A stretch of DNA of 64,000 nucleotides from Brevibacterium sp. ZH18 (GTDB lineage: Bacteria; Actinomycetota; Actinomycetes; Actinomycetales; Brevibacteriaceae): contig NZ_JALDSX010000008.1 of assembly GCF_022748595.1 (NCBI RefSeq), positions 1-64,000 on the forward strand. The letters are read 5' to 3'. Below are positions 34,665 to 43,430 of the stretch, piece after piece. The position numbers and the translations under genes were made by a program. Each line of letters opens with the position of its first letter. Position 1 is the first letter of the stretch. The notes under the pieces were generated by a model. The model was given only the letters and a program-made list of their open reading frames with translations, searched no databases and had not been told where the DNA came from.

Positions 34665-35573
34665 TCAGTCGGTCTTCACGTCCGAAGGCTGAATAGTGTA
34701 CGGGTTGGTGCTGAGAGCCCCGAAGAGGCCCTGCTTGGCGAGCTCGGTCAGCTGTTCCTTGTCTTTGACCCCGGTGGCCCAGACATCGAGCCCAGAGTCC
34801 AACCAGTTGTCGAGATTATCCGCAGAGACAGCAACCATGGTGAAGCCCTCGTTCTCGATCTCAGAGGCCTTGACCGTCGCCGGATCTCCGGAGAACATCA
34901 CGGCAATCTCGGCTTCGGACGCGACCTTGGCGACCTCGGGGTTCGAGGTTCGCACGATCACGGCTTCCTGGTCTCCGGCCTCGGCGACCTTGTCGAGAGC
35001 TGGACCTGCCACCGATGCGTCCTCGATCAGGGGCATGAGCACAGTGTTGCCGCCGGACAGGTCGACGAGCTGATCCCAGGTGATGGGCTCACCAGGTGCG
35101 GTGTCCTTCCGTGGCGGCTTGATGGTCTGGTCGAGAAATGTCTTGCGGTCGAGCTTAGCGAGACCACCCTTGATCCCCATGGCCTTCGGGGCATTCTCGG
35201 GGTCTGCCGCGACAATAGTGTCATCACCGAGTTTCGCCAGGGTGGGTGCCGGCAGGTAGCCGAACTTCGTGTTCTCGGTGAAGGCAAGCTTCGAATTCGC
35301 GGGATAGACCTCGGAGCCGCCGTCGAGGGCCGCGACCGCCGGTGTATTGAGCGAGTCGACAGTCAGATGGTCCTTGCTGCCGAAGATGTTGACCCCGATC
35401 ACGATGACGAGGCCGATGACGACGACCGCGCCTGCCCACAGGGGAGCGTTGAATCTTTTGCGCTCGGAGCTCTCGGGCATCGGAGTCCGCTCGTTGCTGT
35501 GCGGCTCTTCGTTCTCGATCGGCCTCCGGTGCTGCCCAGATCCGGGGTTCTTCCGGTTCTTCTTCGCGTTCAA
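34665..35573 (-). CDS. Membrane-anchored, degenerate GDPD-like protein
   Basis: A 302-residue protein. A positively charged cytoplasmic N-terminus (about 42 residues) is followed by one membrane helix (WAGAVVVIGLVIVIGVNIFG), leaving about 235 residues outside. The outer part loosely follows glycerophosphodiester phosphodiesterase barrels: an ENT motif near residue 98, ITWDQLVD in the middle, and a C-terminal GFTMVAVSADNLDNWLDSGLDVWAT strand-helix. The catalytic HRG and E-D metal residues of GDPD enzymes are not seen, so it is probably inactive and serves in binding. It is coupled to the glycosyltransferase upstream (four-base overlap). Assignment to GDPD is tentative. Confidence 0.6.
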   Translation of the reverse strand: MNAKKNRKNPGSGQHRRPIENEEPHSNERTPMPESSERKRFNAPLWAGAVVVIGLVIVIGVNIFGSKDHLTVDSLNTPAVAALDGGSEVYPANSKLAFTENTKFGYLPAPTLAKLGDDTIVAADPENAPKAMGIKGGLAKLDRKTFLDQTIKPPRKDTAPGEPITWDQLVDLSGGNTVLMPLIEDASVAGPALDKVAEAGDQEAVIVRTSNPEVAKVASEAEIAVMFSGDPATVKASEIENEGFTMVAVSADNLDNWLDSGLDVWATGVKDKEQLTELAKQGLFGALSTNPYTIQPSDVKTD

Positions 35574-36649
35574 CGGCTGCCGTCCTTCGTTGTTCCGGCA
35601 CCGGTGACGAGGCCTTTGAGGAAGCCGGCGCCCCAGCTCAGGTGCATGGTCGGCAAGACGATGCCGAACCAGAAACGTTCGCGTCGTCCGCAGTCCTTGG
35701 CTGCCGAGGCGGTCGCCAGGATCCCCGCCACGTACCCGAGGCTGGGGACGTGGACGAGGGAAGTGAACCGGCGCAGGAACTTCGGCCAGGTCTTCGTCGT
35801 TCCCGTCAGCTGCAGGAGCGTTTCGATAAGGCTGGCGGTCATGCCGAGGACCAGCAGCGGCGGCGCAAAATAGCGCAGGGAGTTCTTCGATCCGTAGCGT
35901 CGGATGAGTTCCGCGCGCCAGATGCCGGTGGCCCAGAACTGCTGGGAGATCTTCGGCCAGGATGCCCGCGGCCAGTAGGTGACCTCCATGTCCGGGTTGA
36001 ACCAGATGCGCCCGCCCGAGGTACGGATACGCAGATTTAGCTCCCAGTCCTGACCGCGTTTGATGCCTTCGTCGAACCCGCCGAGGTGGTCGAAGACCTC
36101 ACGTCGATAGACACCGAGGTAGGCGGATTCGGCCTCGCCGGCTTCGTCACCGGAATGGTAGGCGGGACCGCCGAGTCCGACGGGCGACATGTACGCCCGG
36201 GCGACGGCTTTCTGGAAGGAAGTCCGACCGCGGGCGAGCATCAGCCCGCCGCAGTTGGCGGCCTTGGTCTCGTGCAGGGTATCGATGGCCTGCTGGGTGT
36301 AGTCGGGACCCAGACCCGAGTGGGCGTCGACGCGGATGATCACCGGGTGGTGGGTGGCCGCGATGGCGAGGTTGAGGCCGATCGGCGTCGCAGCCTTCGG
36401 ATTGTCGACGGTCTGGATCCGATGATCCTCAGCCGCCATGTCGGCGATGATGCGGTTCGTGTCATCGGTGGAAGGACCCAGAGCGATGACGATCTCTTTG
36501 TCACCGGCGTAGTCCTGAGCCAGAATCGTGGTGATCGCCTGGCTGATGTGCTCGGCTTCGTTGAGCACCGGCATGATGAAGGAGACTCCGGGGCGCTCGG
36601 CCAGCGGCGGCAGGCCTTCCGGGGAGAGAATCTGAGAACGTTTCGACAC
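35570..36649 (-). CDS. Family 2 glycosyltransferase, membrane-associated
   Basis: A 359-residue enzyme with a GT-A domain (VSFIMPVLNEAEHISQAI; VIIRVDAHSGLGPDY with the DxH/DxD metal site; RGQDWELNLRI) followed by two to three hydrophobic segments in the last 100 residues. Related proteins transfer sugars to lipid carriers or glycopolymers at the inner membrane face. GTG 36649 is chosen because GGTGG precedes it and conservation begins near it; the open frame runs on to 36715. Coupled to the GDPD-like gene, whose extracellular domain may act on the same glycolipid. Confidence 0.8.
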   Translation of the reverse strand: MSKRSQILSPEGLPPLAERPGVSFIMPVLNEAEHISQAITTILAQDYAGDKEIVIALGPSTDDTNRIIADMAAEDHRIQTVDNPKAATPIGLNLAIAATHHPVIIRVDAHSGLGPDYTQQAIDTLHETKAANCGGLMLARGRTSFQKAVARAYMSPVGLGGPAYHSGDEAGEAESAYLGVYRREVFDHLGGFDEGIKRGQDWELNLRIRTSGGRIWFNPDMEVTYWPRASWPKISQQFWATGIWRAELIRRYGSKNSLRYFAPPLLVLGMTASLIETLLQLTGTTKTWPKFLRRFTSLVHVPSLGYVAGILATASAAKDCGRRERFWFGIVLPTMHLSWGAGFLKGLVTGAGTTKDGSR

Positions 36650-36747
36650 GCCACCAATCTTCCCACACCCGCGCGGGACCGGCCTTGAGGGGTTGCTCAG
36701 ACGCCGATGCGTCATCCTCGGCCGGGCCCGCTGTCGATCACCGAAGT

Positions 36748-37488
36748 TCAGCGCGGTGCCATGCGGATCGCTCCGTCGAGGCGGATGACCTCACCATTGA
36801 GCATGCGGTTGTCGACGATGTGGGTGACGAGGTTCGCGAACTCGCTGGGATCACCGAGGCGCGAGGGGAACGGAACCTGTTTGCCCAACGAGTCCCGGGC
36901 CTCCTCGGGCAGGCCCGCCATCATCGGAGTGAGGAACAGGCCGGGAGCGATCGTGACGACGCGGACGCCGATGCTCGCCAGATCACGGGCGATCGGCAGG
37001 GTCATGCCGACGATGCCGCCCTTGGATGCGGAATAGGCGGCCTGACCGATCTGACCGTCGAAGGCGGCGACCGAGGCGGTGTTGACAACGATTCCGCGTT
37101 CGCCGTCTTCACCCGGTTCATTCGTCGCCATCGCGGCGGCGGCCAGGCGGATGACGTTGAAGGTGCCGATGAGGTTGACCCCGATCACCTTGCCAAAGTC
37201 GCCGAGGTCGTGCGGACCCTTCTTGCTCAAGGTCTTCTGTGCCACGCCGATGCCTGCGCAGTTGACGACGCCGGAGAGCGCACCGTCCTTGTTTGCGAAC
37301 TCAACTGCGGCAGCGACGCTGTTTTCGTCGGTGACATCGGTCGCGACGAATTCGGCTCCGGCCGGTGCCTCACCCTTGACGTCGGCCACGACGACGCGGG
37401 CCCCGCGTTCAACGAGTGCCGAAGTGGTCGCTCCGCCGAGCCCGGAGGCTCCGCCGGTGACGATGAAGGTCCTGTCTTGGAACTGCAT
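36748..37488 (-). CDS. Short-chain dehydrogenase, 3-hydroxyacyl-CoA dehydrogenase type
   Basis: A 246-residue SDR with [12 protein letters not shown] as the NAD-binding loop, NCAGIG, and the catalytic S-Y-K set (NTASVAAF and YSASKGG). The overall sequence resembles HSD10-like 3-hydroxyacyl-CoA dehydrogenases, which oxidise the 3-hydroxy intermediate in beta-oxidation. ATG 37488 is chosen over 37503 on the basis of GGGAAG upstream. Last gene of the catabolic operon 41584-36748, 24 bp after the acyl-CoA dehydrogenase. Confidence 0.85.
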   Translation of the reverse strand: MQFQDRTFIVTGGASGLGGATTSALVERGARVVVADVKGEAPAGAEFVATDVTDENSVAAAVEFANKDGALSGVVNCAGIGVAQKTLSKKGPHDLGDFGKVIGVNLIGTFNVIRLAAAAMATNEPGEDGERGIVVNTASVAAFDGQIGQAAYSASKGGIVGMTLPIARDLASIGVRVVTIAPGLFLTPMMAGLPEEARDSLGKQVPFPSRLGDPSEFANLVTHIVDNRMLNGEVIRLDGAIRMAPR

Positions 37489-37512
37489 GTACTTCCCTTT
37501 CAAATGATGAAA

Positions 37513-38667
37513 TCAGAGCCCGCGAGAGATGAGTTCCTTCATGATCTCGTTCGTACCGCCGTAGATCTTCTGCACCCGAGCGTCGGCGTACATGCGAGCG
37601 ATCGGGTATTCGAGCATGTACCCGTAGCCGCCGAAGATCTGCAGGCAGCGGTCGATGACGTTGGTCTGCGCATCCGTTGCCCAATACTTGCCGGCCGAAG
37701 CCTGCTCGGTCGTCAGCTTCCCGTCGATGTGAAGCTGCGTGAGATGGTCGACGAATGCCCTGGTCGACAATGTCTCCGTGGCACATTCGGCGAGGACGAA
37801 CTTCGTGTTCTGGAATTTGATGATCGGCTGCCCGAACGCCTCACGTTCTTTCGCATACGCGACCGCTTCACGCACGGCAGCCTCGGCGGTCGTCGCACCG
37901 AGCACGGCCAAGGCCAGTCGCTCCTGAGGCAGCTGCTGCATGAGCTGGACGAACCCCCGCCCCTCGACACCACCGAGGATGTTCTCAACAGGCACCCGCA
38001 TGTCCTCGAAGAACAGCTCCCTGGTGTCCTGGCCTCGCTGTCCGATTTTATCGAGGACGCGCCCACGGGAGAACCCTGGAAGATCGGCCACCTCGGCAAC
38101 GATGAGTGAGACACCTTTGCCACCACCGTCTTCGCTCGTGCGAGCGACGATGACGACGATGTCACAGTGGGTGCCGTTGGAGATGAAGGTCTTTGACCCA
38201 TTGATGACGTACTCGTCGCCGTCACGAACGGCTTTCGTCTTCACGTTCTGCAGATCCGATCCGGTGCCGGGCTCGGTCATCGCAATTGCCGCGACCAGTT
38301 CGCCTGAGGCCATGCCCGGCAGCCACTTCTTCTTCTGCTCTTCGGTGCCGAACGCATAGATGTAGTGGGCGATGATCGTCGAATGAACACTGTTGGCCCA
38401 GGCCGAATCACCAGCGAAACCCTGTTCCTGCAAGATGACAGCCTCGTGGGCGAAGGTGCCGCCACCGCCACCGTATTCCTCAGGGATGGAGATGCAGAGC
38501 AGACCCGCATCGCCGGCCCGGTTCCACAGTTCGCGATCAACCTGGTGGTCTTCGACGAACTTGGCCTGATTGGGCACGATCTCTTTGTTCATAAAGCTGC
38601 GAACGAGTTCGCGCAGATCGTCTGTTTCCTGTGTTTCCCAGGAACCGCGGTATCCGTCAAGAATCAT
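37513..38667 (-). CDS. Acyl-CoA dehydrogenase
   Basis: A 384-residue flavoprotein that oxidises acyl-CoA to the 2-enoyl ester. Family blocks are present: AMTEPGTGSDLQNVKT, the FISNGTHCDIVVIVART flavin region, and the C-terminal QIFGGYGYMLEYPIARMYADARVQKIYGGTNEIMKE. It is similar to long- or branched-chain acyl-CoA dehydrogenases. ATG 38667 is chosen because AAGGAAG is six bases upstream; an in-frame ATG at 38673 overlaps that site. It functions with the thiolase, ligase and SDR of the same operon. Confidence 0.9.
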   Translation of the reverse strand: MILDGYRGSWETQETDDLRELVRSFMNKEIVPNQAKFVEDHQVDRELWNRAGDAGLLCISIPEEYGGGGGTFAHEAVILQEQGFAGDSAWANSVHSTIIAHYIYAFGTEEQKKKWLPGMASGELVAAIAMTEPGTGSDLQNVKTKAVRDGDEYVINGSKTFISNGTHCDIVVIVARTSEDGGGKGVSLIVAEVADLPGFSRGRVLDKIGQRGQDTRELFFEDMRVPVENILGGVEGRGFVQLMQQLPQERLALAVLGATTAEAAVREAVAYAKEREAFGQPIIKFQNTKFVLAECATETLSTRAFVDHLTQLHIDGKLTTEQASAGKYWATDAQTNVIDRCLQIFGGYGYMLEYPIARMYADARVQKIYGGTNEIMKELISRGL

Positions 38668-38765
38668 TGTCATCTTCCTTTGCAGTTGGTGTGGCGTCGT
38701 TCGGTGAAGGCAGGCACAGCTTCGTTGGCATCCTCGGTCCGCAGAAGCAGGAGGAGGATACAGCG

Positions 38766-38867
38766 TTAGAGGTCGAGGTCCTGACTGTAGGGCGCTTCGT
38801 CGGCGTGGCGGACGATGTCAGAGACGAGCCCTGCCGACTCGGCCATCCATGGTGTCGTGCCGGTCAT
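38766..38867 (-). CDS. Small ORF between thiolase and acyl-CoA dehydrogenase
   Basis: A 33-codon frame (MTGTTPWMAESAG...) that starts four bases after the thiolase stop codon, with AAAGGA eight bases upstream lying inside the thiolase 3' end. It is not obviously similar to any family. It could be a real small protein or the remnant of a larger gene in the operon. The 98 bp that follow to the dehydrogenase start hold nothing visible. Confidence 0.4.
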   Translation of the reverse strand: MTGTTPWMAESAGLVSDIVRHADEAPYSQDLDL

Positions 38868-38870
38868 CGT

Positions 38871-40061
38871 TCAGATCCTTTCGATGATGGTGGCGTTGGC
38901 CATACCGCCGCCTTCGCAGATGGTGAGCAGTCCGTAGCGGGCGTCGCGGCGTTCGAGTTCAGAGATGAGCCCAGTGAGCAGGCGTGCTCCCGTGGAGCCG
39001 ATTGGGTGACCGATCGCGATGGAGCCTCCGTTGACGTTGAGGATCTCATCATCGACGCCGAACTCCCGTTGGAACAGCAGAGGCACCGGTGCGAAGGCCT
39101 CGTTGACCTCGACGAGGTCGATGTCGCCGATCGACAGCCCTGCCTTCTTGAGCACCGCGTGGCTGGCGGGCAGGACCGCAGTGAACTGGAGGACGGGATC
39201 TGCGGCTGCGGCGACACTGGCGACGATCCGAGCGCGTGGTCGCAGACCGGCTGGCTCCGCGACACTGCGATCGGCAAGCAGCAGCGCCCCGGCTCCATCG
39301 GAGATCTGCGAGGAGTTGCCTGCTGTGATTGCACCGTCGACTGCGAATACTGTGGGCAGTGAGGCGACCTTGTCCGGATCCACGCTGGGACGGATGCCTT
39401 CATCCGAGGTCAGGGCCACCTCGGCGCCATCCGTGGTCAGCCCTGTGAGTGGAACAAGGTCACCAGTGAAACGGCCGGCGTCCGTCGCCGCGGCGGCGCG
39501 GTGGTGGCTGCGGACGGCGAAAGCATCGAACTCCTCACGGGCGAACCCCAACTCCCTGACGACGAGTTCGATGGATCTCCCCTGCGAGGGTAGGTCGCCG
39601 TCGAAGCGCGCCAGCGCCTTCTTCCCGTACCAGTCACCGCGGGAGCCGTGAGGGTCGAAGAGGGGGCCCATGTCGACTCGGCTCATCGATTCGACTCCCC
39701 CGGCGATGGCGAAGCGATAGTCACCCGCGCGGATGGCCTGGGCGGCGAACTGCACGGCCTGCTGGCCCGATCCACACTGCCGGTCGAGGGTCGTCCCTGG
39801 CACGGAGGTCGGCAGTCCCGCACCGAGGAGGGCGTTGCGAGCGACGTTTCCTGACTGTTCTCCGCACTGGCGGCCGACACCGACAATCACATCGTCGATG
39901 ACTTCTGGGTCGACCCCAGCCCGCTCGACGAGGTGGCTCATCGTGCTCGCCAGGAGATCGACGGGATGGCTCTCGCGCAGTGCTCCACGGAACTTGCCGA
40001 CGGGGGTACGGACCGCGTCGACGATGACCGCCTCGTGTGCTCGCGTGTATGCCTCTGCCAT
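38871..40061 (-). CDS. Acetyl-CoA acyltransferase (thiolase)
   Basis: A 396-residue thiolase. The nucleophile is C96 in LDRQCGSG, with H352 in IAIGHPIG and C382 in TICEGGGMANA. It cleaves 3-ketoacyl-CoA with CoA in degradation. ATG 40061 shares a base with the ligase stop codon (TGATG), so the two are translationally coupled; the frame upstream belongs to the ligase. The NEAF motif (VEVNEAFAP) of the family is present. Confidence 0.92.
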   Translation of the reverse strand: MAEAYTRAHEAVIVDAVRTPVGKFRGALRESHPVDLLASTMSHLVERAGVDPEVIDDVIVGVGRQCGEQSGNVARNALLGAGLPTSVPGTTLDRQCGSGQQAVQFAAQAIRAGDYRFAIAGGVESMSRVDMGPLFDPHGSRGDWYGKKALARFDGDLPSQGRSIELVVRELGFAREEFDAFAVRSHHRAAAATDAGRFTGDLVPLTGLTTDGAEVALTSDEGIRPSVDPDKVASLPTVFAVDGAITAGNSSQISDGAGALLLADRSVAEPAGLRPRARIVASVAAAADPVLQFTAVLPASHAVLKKAGLSIGDIDLVEVNEAFAPVPLLFQREFGVDDEILNVNGGSIAIGHPIGSTGARLLTGLISELERRDARYGLLTICEGGGMANATIIERI

Positions 40062-41584
40062 CACCGGAGACTCTCTCTGATCTTGTGCTTCTGGATTTTG
40101 CCCGAAGGATTTCGCGGGATCTCGGAGATGATGAGCTCGCGAGGGATCTTGTAGGACGAGAGCAACGGCTCCGCGAACTCCTTGAGACCTTCGAGGGTGG
40201 GCTGCCCGTTCTGGGCCGGAGTGACGACGGCGACGATCGTCTCGCCCCACTCTTCGTTCGACCGCGAGATGATCGCGATGTCGATGATCTCCGGGTAGGC
40301 GGCGAGCGCGTTCTCCACTTCAGCCGAGTACACGTTGTGGCCGCCGGTGATGATCATGTCCTTGAGCCGGTCGACGATGGTCATGAAGCCTTCATCGTCG
40401 ACCTGGACGAGGTCGCCGGTATGTACCCACCCGTCGACGATGGTCTGTGCGGTCGCGTCCGGTCGGCTCCAGTACCCCTTCATCATCGTCTCCCCGCGCA
40501 TGATCATCTCACCCACCTCGCCGGATTGGACGTCCTCTCCATCGGCGTCGACGATGCGGACTTCGGTGTTCGGGATGGGGAAGCGACCCGAGGCTGAGGG
40601 TCTCCGCTTGACGTCGTCATGGGCGAGGATGATGCCACCGGGTCCACCCTCGGTCTGTCCGCACGCCTGGATGATCTCCGTATGGGGGAAGGCTTCGAAG
40701 ATGCGTTTCGCGACGGTTGCCGGCATCGGTGCCGCACCGTAGATCGCGACGCGCAGGCCCGAAGTGTCACGACTCGAGAGACTGGGTGCGCGCAGCAGGA
40801 ATGCGTACATCGTCGGCACTCCGAAGAAGACGCTGATCCGGTGCTCCTCGAATGCGGCGAGGACCGCTTCGGGGTCGAAGGCCGAGTGGATGACCTGGTG
40901 GGCACCGGCCATCATTCCGGGGAAGAAGAGCAGGTTGAGCGCCGCCGAATGGTAGAGAGGGGCGACGTGGAGGATTCGATCATGCAGCCTCAGACCGAAG
41001 GCCACCGTGGCGTTGACCCCCACCCAGATGATGCGGTGATGATCGAACAGAGCACCCTTTGGCTTCCCCGTCGTGCCGGACGTGTAGATGATGACAGCAT
41101 CGGCGTCCTCGGCGATGTCCAAGTTGACTTCCTCGACGGGCCGGCAGTGCGCGGCAGCGAAGACATCCTCACCGAAGTCCGCCGGTCCCAACGACAGCGC
41201 GGAGACTACGGCGGCGGTCGTCGGATAGTCGCTGGCCCATGCGCTGACCGGTTCAGTGCAGTCCGGCCCGAAGAGGAGGACTGTCGCCCCGGTGTCGGTC
41301 ATGAAGTGTTCGATCTCGGCCGAGGCCGATTTCGGGTTGACCGGGGCGATGATCGCTCCCGCGCGCAGTCCCGCATAGGCACCGATGGCGAACGCATCGG
41401 TATTGGGCGAGACGATGACGATCCGGTCTCCCGGCCCAACTCCGCGGGCTAAGAGCTCAGCGGCAAGCTGGTCGACTCTGGCGTCGAATTCGCTGTACGT
41501 CGTCGTGGTCTTCTCGAATGTCAGTGCGGGACGGTCGGGATAGGCGCGAGCGGTGGTGCGAAGTATTCCTGGCAGTGTGGGCAT
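40061..41584 (-). CDS. AMP-forming acyl-CoA ligase (FadD-like)
   Basis: A 507-residue ANL-family ligase: IIYTSGTTGKPKGA as the phosphate loop, CGQTEGG as the adenine motif, GWVHTGDLVQVD, and the terminal NPSGKIQKHKIRE with the catalytic lysine. It activates the acid that enters the operon. First gene of the operon ligase-thiolase-small ORF-dehydrogenase-SDR. The acid is unknown; no hydratase gene is in the cluster, so an enoyl-CoA hydratase must come from elsewhere. Confidence 0.9.
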   Translation of the reverse strand: MPTLPGILRTTARAYPDRPALTFEKTTTTYSEFDARVDQLAAELLARGVGPGDRIVIVSPNTDAFAIGAYAGLRAGAIIAPVNPKSASAEIEHFMTDTGATVLLFGPDCTEPVSAWASDYPTTAAVVSALSLGPADFGEDVFAAAHCRPVEEVNLDIAEDADAVIIYTSGTTGKPKGALFDHHRIIWVGVNATVAFGLRLHDRILHVAPLYHSAALNLLFFPGMMAGAHQVIHSAFDPEAVLAAFEEHRISVFFGVPTMYAFLLRAPSLSSRDTSGLRVAIYGAAPMPATVAKRIFEAFPHTEIIQACGQTEGGPGGIILAHDDVKRRPSASGRFPIPNTEVRIVDADGEDVQSGEVGEMIMRGETMMKGYWSRPDATAQTIVDGWVHTGDLVQVDDEGFMTIVDRLKDMIITGGHNVYSAEVENALAAYPEIIDIAIISRSNEEWGETIVAVVTPAQNGQPTLEGLKEFAEPLLSSYKIPRELIISEIPRNPSGKIQKHKIRESLR

Positions 41585-41684
41585 GTCGACTCCTTCGTCG
41601 GCGGATGAGCAGATTCAATTCGCTCGCTCAGATAGTTTAAATTCTGCGTTTCAAGTCTGTCGTTCAGTGGGGAACTGCGGCTGT

Positions 41685-42524
41685 CTATGTGGCCATGGCG
41701 ACGGGTTCGAAGGGAAGATCGTGAGCCCGGGCGAGGTCCACCCATTCGCTCGTCGGCTTCGCGGCGAATGCACGCTCGAGCGTGTCGAAGTCGCTTCCGA
41801 CGTGCTCAGCCAGGGCTTGGGCGAAGGCTGGTTCGACACAACCGACTGCGATCGCTCCGTCAGCGGTGTCATAGGTCCGGTAGAACGGCGAACCCCCACC
41901 TAGCGGACCACCCGGCGAGGTGAGTCCATGCCGGGCCGGACCCGCGGCCCAGGCCGCGGCTTCATCGAGAACGACGCGCTTGACGATGCCGCTGATGCCA
42001 ATCTCGGTCTGCGATTCGCGCTGGCGCAATCCGCCCAGAGCGGCAATCGTTGCGGCCTCGCCTCCGACGATGTCAGCGACGGGAATGGTCGGCGTACTGC
42101 CTGGAATGAGCGTTCCGTGGGCCGCCTGATACGTGAGGTCGTGGCCGGGAATGTTCGCCCGATCTCCAGCGAACCCGACGATCTCAACGTGGACGAGTCC
42201 GTACCGCTCGACGATGCCGGGGATTCCGAGCCCCTCGGCAGCTCGCGGTCGCATAGCGGTGATGAGAATATCGGCTTCAGCGGCGAGCGAATTCAGCTGC
42301 GCGATCCCCGCCTCGTCCTTGAGATCGATCGTGACGACTTCGTGTCCTGCAGACAGTTCCCTGTAGTACTCGGGAGCAACATGAGCCACCGGATCACCTG
42401 CTGGCGGTTCGACCTTGATGACCCGCGCCCCGAGCGCCGAAAGGCGTGCCGCGGCGAGAGGTCCAGGCAGGTTGATCGCCAAGTTGATGACCGTGAGACC
42501 GGCCAAGGGTTCGTGTTCGTTCAT
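41685..42524 (-). CDS. Class III CoA-transferase (CaiB/BaiF, AMACR-like), short form
   Basis: A 279-residue protein whose N-terminal 260 residues follow CaiB/BaiF transferases and alpha-methylacyl-CoA racemases: VINLAINLPGPLAAARLSALGA, VEPPAGDP, and GHDLTYQAAHG with the catalytic Asp. It lacks about 80-120 C-terminal residues present in full-length members, although no frameshift is evident near its end. It could racemise or transfer CoA to 2-methyl acids. It precedes the catabolic operon and is divergent from a TetR gene. Confidence 0.75.
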   Translation of the reverse strand: MNEHEPLAGLTVINLAINLPGPLAAARLSALGARVIKVEPPAGDPVAHVAPEYYRELSAGHEVVTIDLKDEAGIAQLNSLAAEADILITAMRPRAAEGLGIPGIVERYGLVHVEIVGFAGDRANIPGHDLTYQAAHGTLIPGSTPTIPVADIVGGEAATIAALGGLRQRESQTEIGISGIVKRVVLDEAAAWAAGPARHGLTSPGGPLGGGSPFYRTYDTADGAIAVGCVEPAFAQALAEHVGSDFDTLERAFAAKPTSEWVDLARAHDLPFEPVAMAT

Positions 42525-42586
42525 TGAGTTTCCTCCCGTTGCACACAGTCGAATGATTCACCTCTATTGAATGACTGTATAAGCAG

Positions 42587-43282
42587 TTGAAAGATTGTTC
42601 AATGCATTGCATGCGAGAATTGTTGAGGAGGGACGAACAGAACTCAAGTGAGACAGAGACTGGTGAGATGACGGCGACCGACGACACAGGCTTCGACGAA
42701 GCCGCACATGACGACCTCACGAGTCGTGCCCGCATTCGCAATGCCGCCCTGCACCAATTCGCAGCCAAAGGGTTCGCTGGCACTCCATTGCGCGCCATCG
42801 CCTCCGAGGCGGGCGTCGCAGTGGGCTTGATCGGCCATTACTTCAGGTCCAAGGAGGGCGCACGCGAAGGGGTCGAACAGTGGATCGTCGGACTCTTCGC
42901 AGCGGCTCTCGAGCGCGCCGATAGCCAGTCGGACGGCAGGGTCGCAGATGTCGCGGCGCGAGATGCCAGCGTAGCGGCGATGCTCAATGACAATCCACTC
43001 GTCGTCGACTACCTGCGCCGCCAGGTCCTGGAGCTGCCCACCGATGGAAAGCTCATCTCGCGGCTGGCTTCCCTGTCTCTGGAGAGTGTCGAGGCCATGC
43101 GCAACGCAGGACATGCTTCGGCCAGCCGCCACCCGGTGGAACAGGTCGTGACCGCCATGGTGCGCCAGCTGGGCAGGCTCTTTCTGCAGCCTCTCGTTGA
43201 TCAGATCGTTGATGCGTTCCCCGAGGACGAACAGCCGACCAAGCATCCGGAGCTGAGGGTCGAGGTCAAGACTGCGCAATGA
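42587..43282 (+). CDS. TetR-family regulator
   Basis: A regulator of up to 231 residues. The DNA-binding domain begins about residue 46 (RARIRNAALHQFAAKGFAGTPLRAIASEAGVAVGLIGHYFRSKEG). The start is uncertain: ATG 42587, 42611 and 42668 are all in frame; the last lies just before the conserved domain, and none has an ideal ribosome site. Divergent from the CoA-transferase gene and 1 kb from the ligase operon, both of which it could repress. Spaced TTGAA/TTCAA arms lie between 42560 and 42602. Confidence 0.8.
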   Translation: MKDCSMHCMRELLRRDEQNSSETETGEMTATDDTGFDEAAHDDLTSRARIRNAALHQFAAKGFAGTPLRAIASEAGVAVGLIGHYFRSKEGAREGVEQWIVGLFAAALERADSQSDGRVADVAARDASVAAMLNDNPLVVDYLRRQVLELPTDGKLISRLASLSLESVEAMRNAGHASASRHPVEQVVTAMVRQLGRLFLQPLVDQIVDAFPEDEQPTKHPELRVEVKTAQ

Positions 43283-43389
43283 GCCGGTCAGCCCGAGCTT
43301 CACTCCCTCGCGCATCCGAATCAGCTCTCAGTATCGGCCCTGCCCTCACAGTCTGGGTCAGATGGCCACTAGAGTGGGTCAGCAACAGA

Positions 43390-43406
43390 TGTTGTCGAAA
43401 ACAACA
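43390..43406. promoter_or_regulatory. Inverted repeat upstream of the SPFH gene
   Basis: TGTTGT-CGAAA-ACAACA, six-base perfect arms, 25 bp before the ATG of the SPFH gene. It lies in the expected promoter or leader region. Whether it is a regulator site or an mRNA hairpin is not clear. Confidence 0.4.
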
Positions 43407-43430
43407 GACCCCACCTAGTTCGGAGTAAAC

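Noticed and set aside
34656-35873. A 405-codon open frame on the + strand
   Set aside because: Antisense to the GDPD-like protein and glycosyltransferase, which show a membrane helix and GT-A motifs; the frame reads as unstructured Arg/Val-rich sequence.
36685-38109. A 474-codon open frame on the + strand
   Set aside because: It lies opposite an SDR and an acyl-CoA dehydrogenase with intact catalytic motifs; there is no ribosome site.
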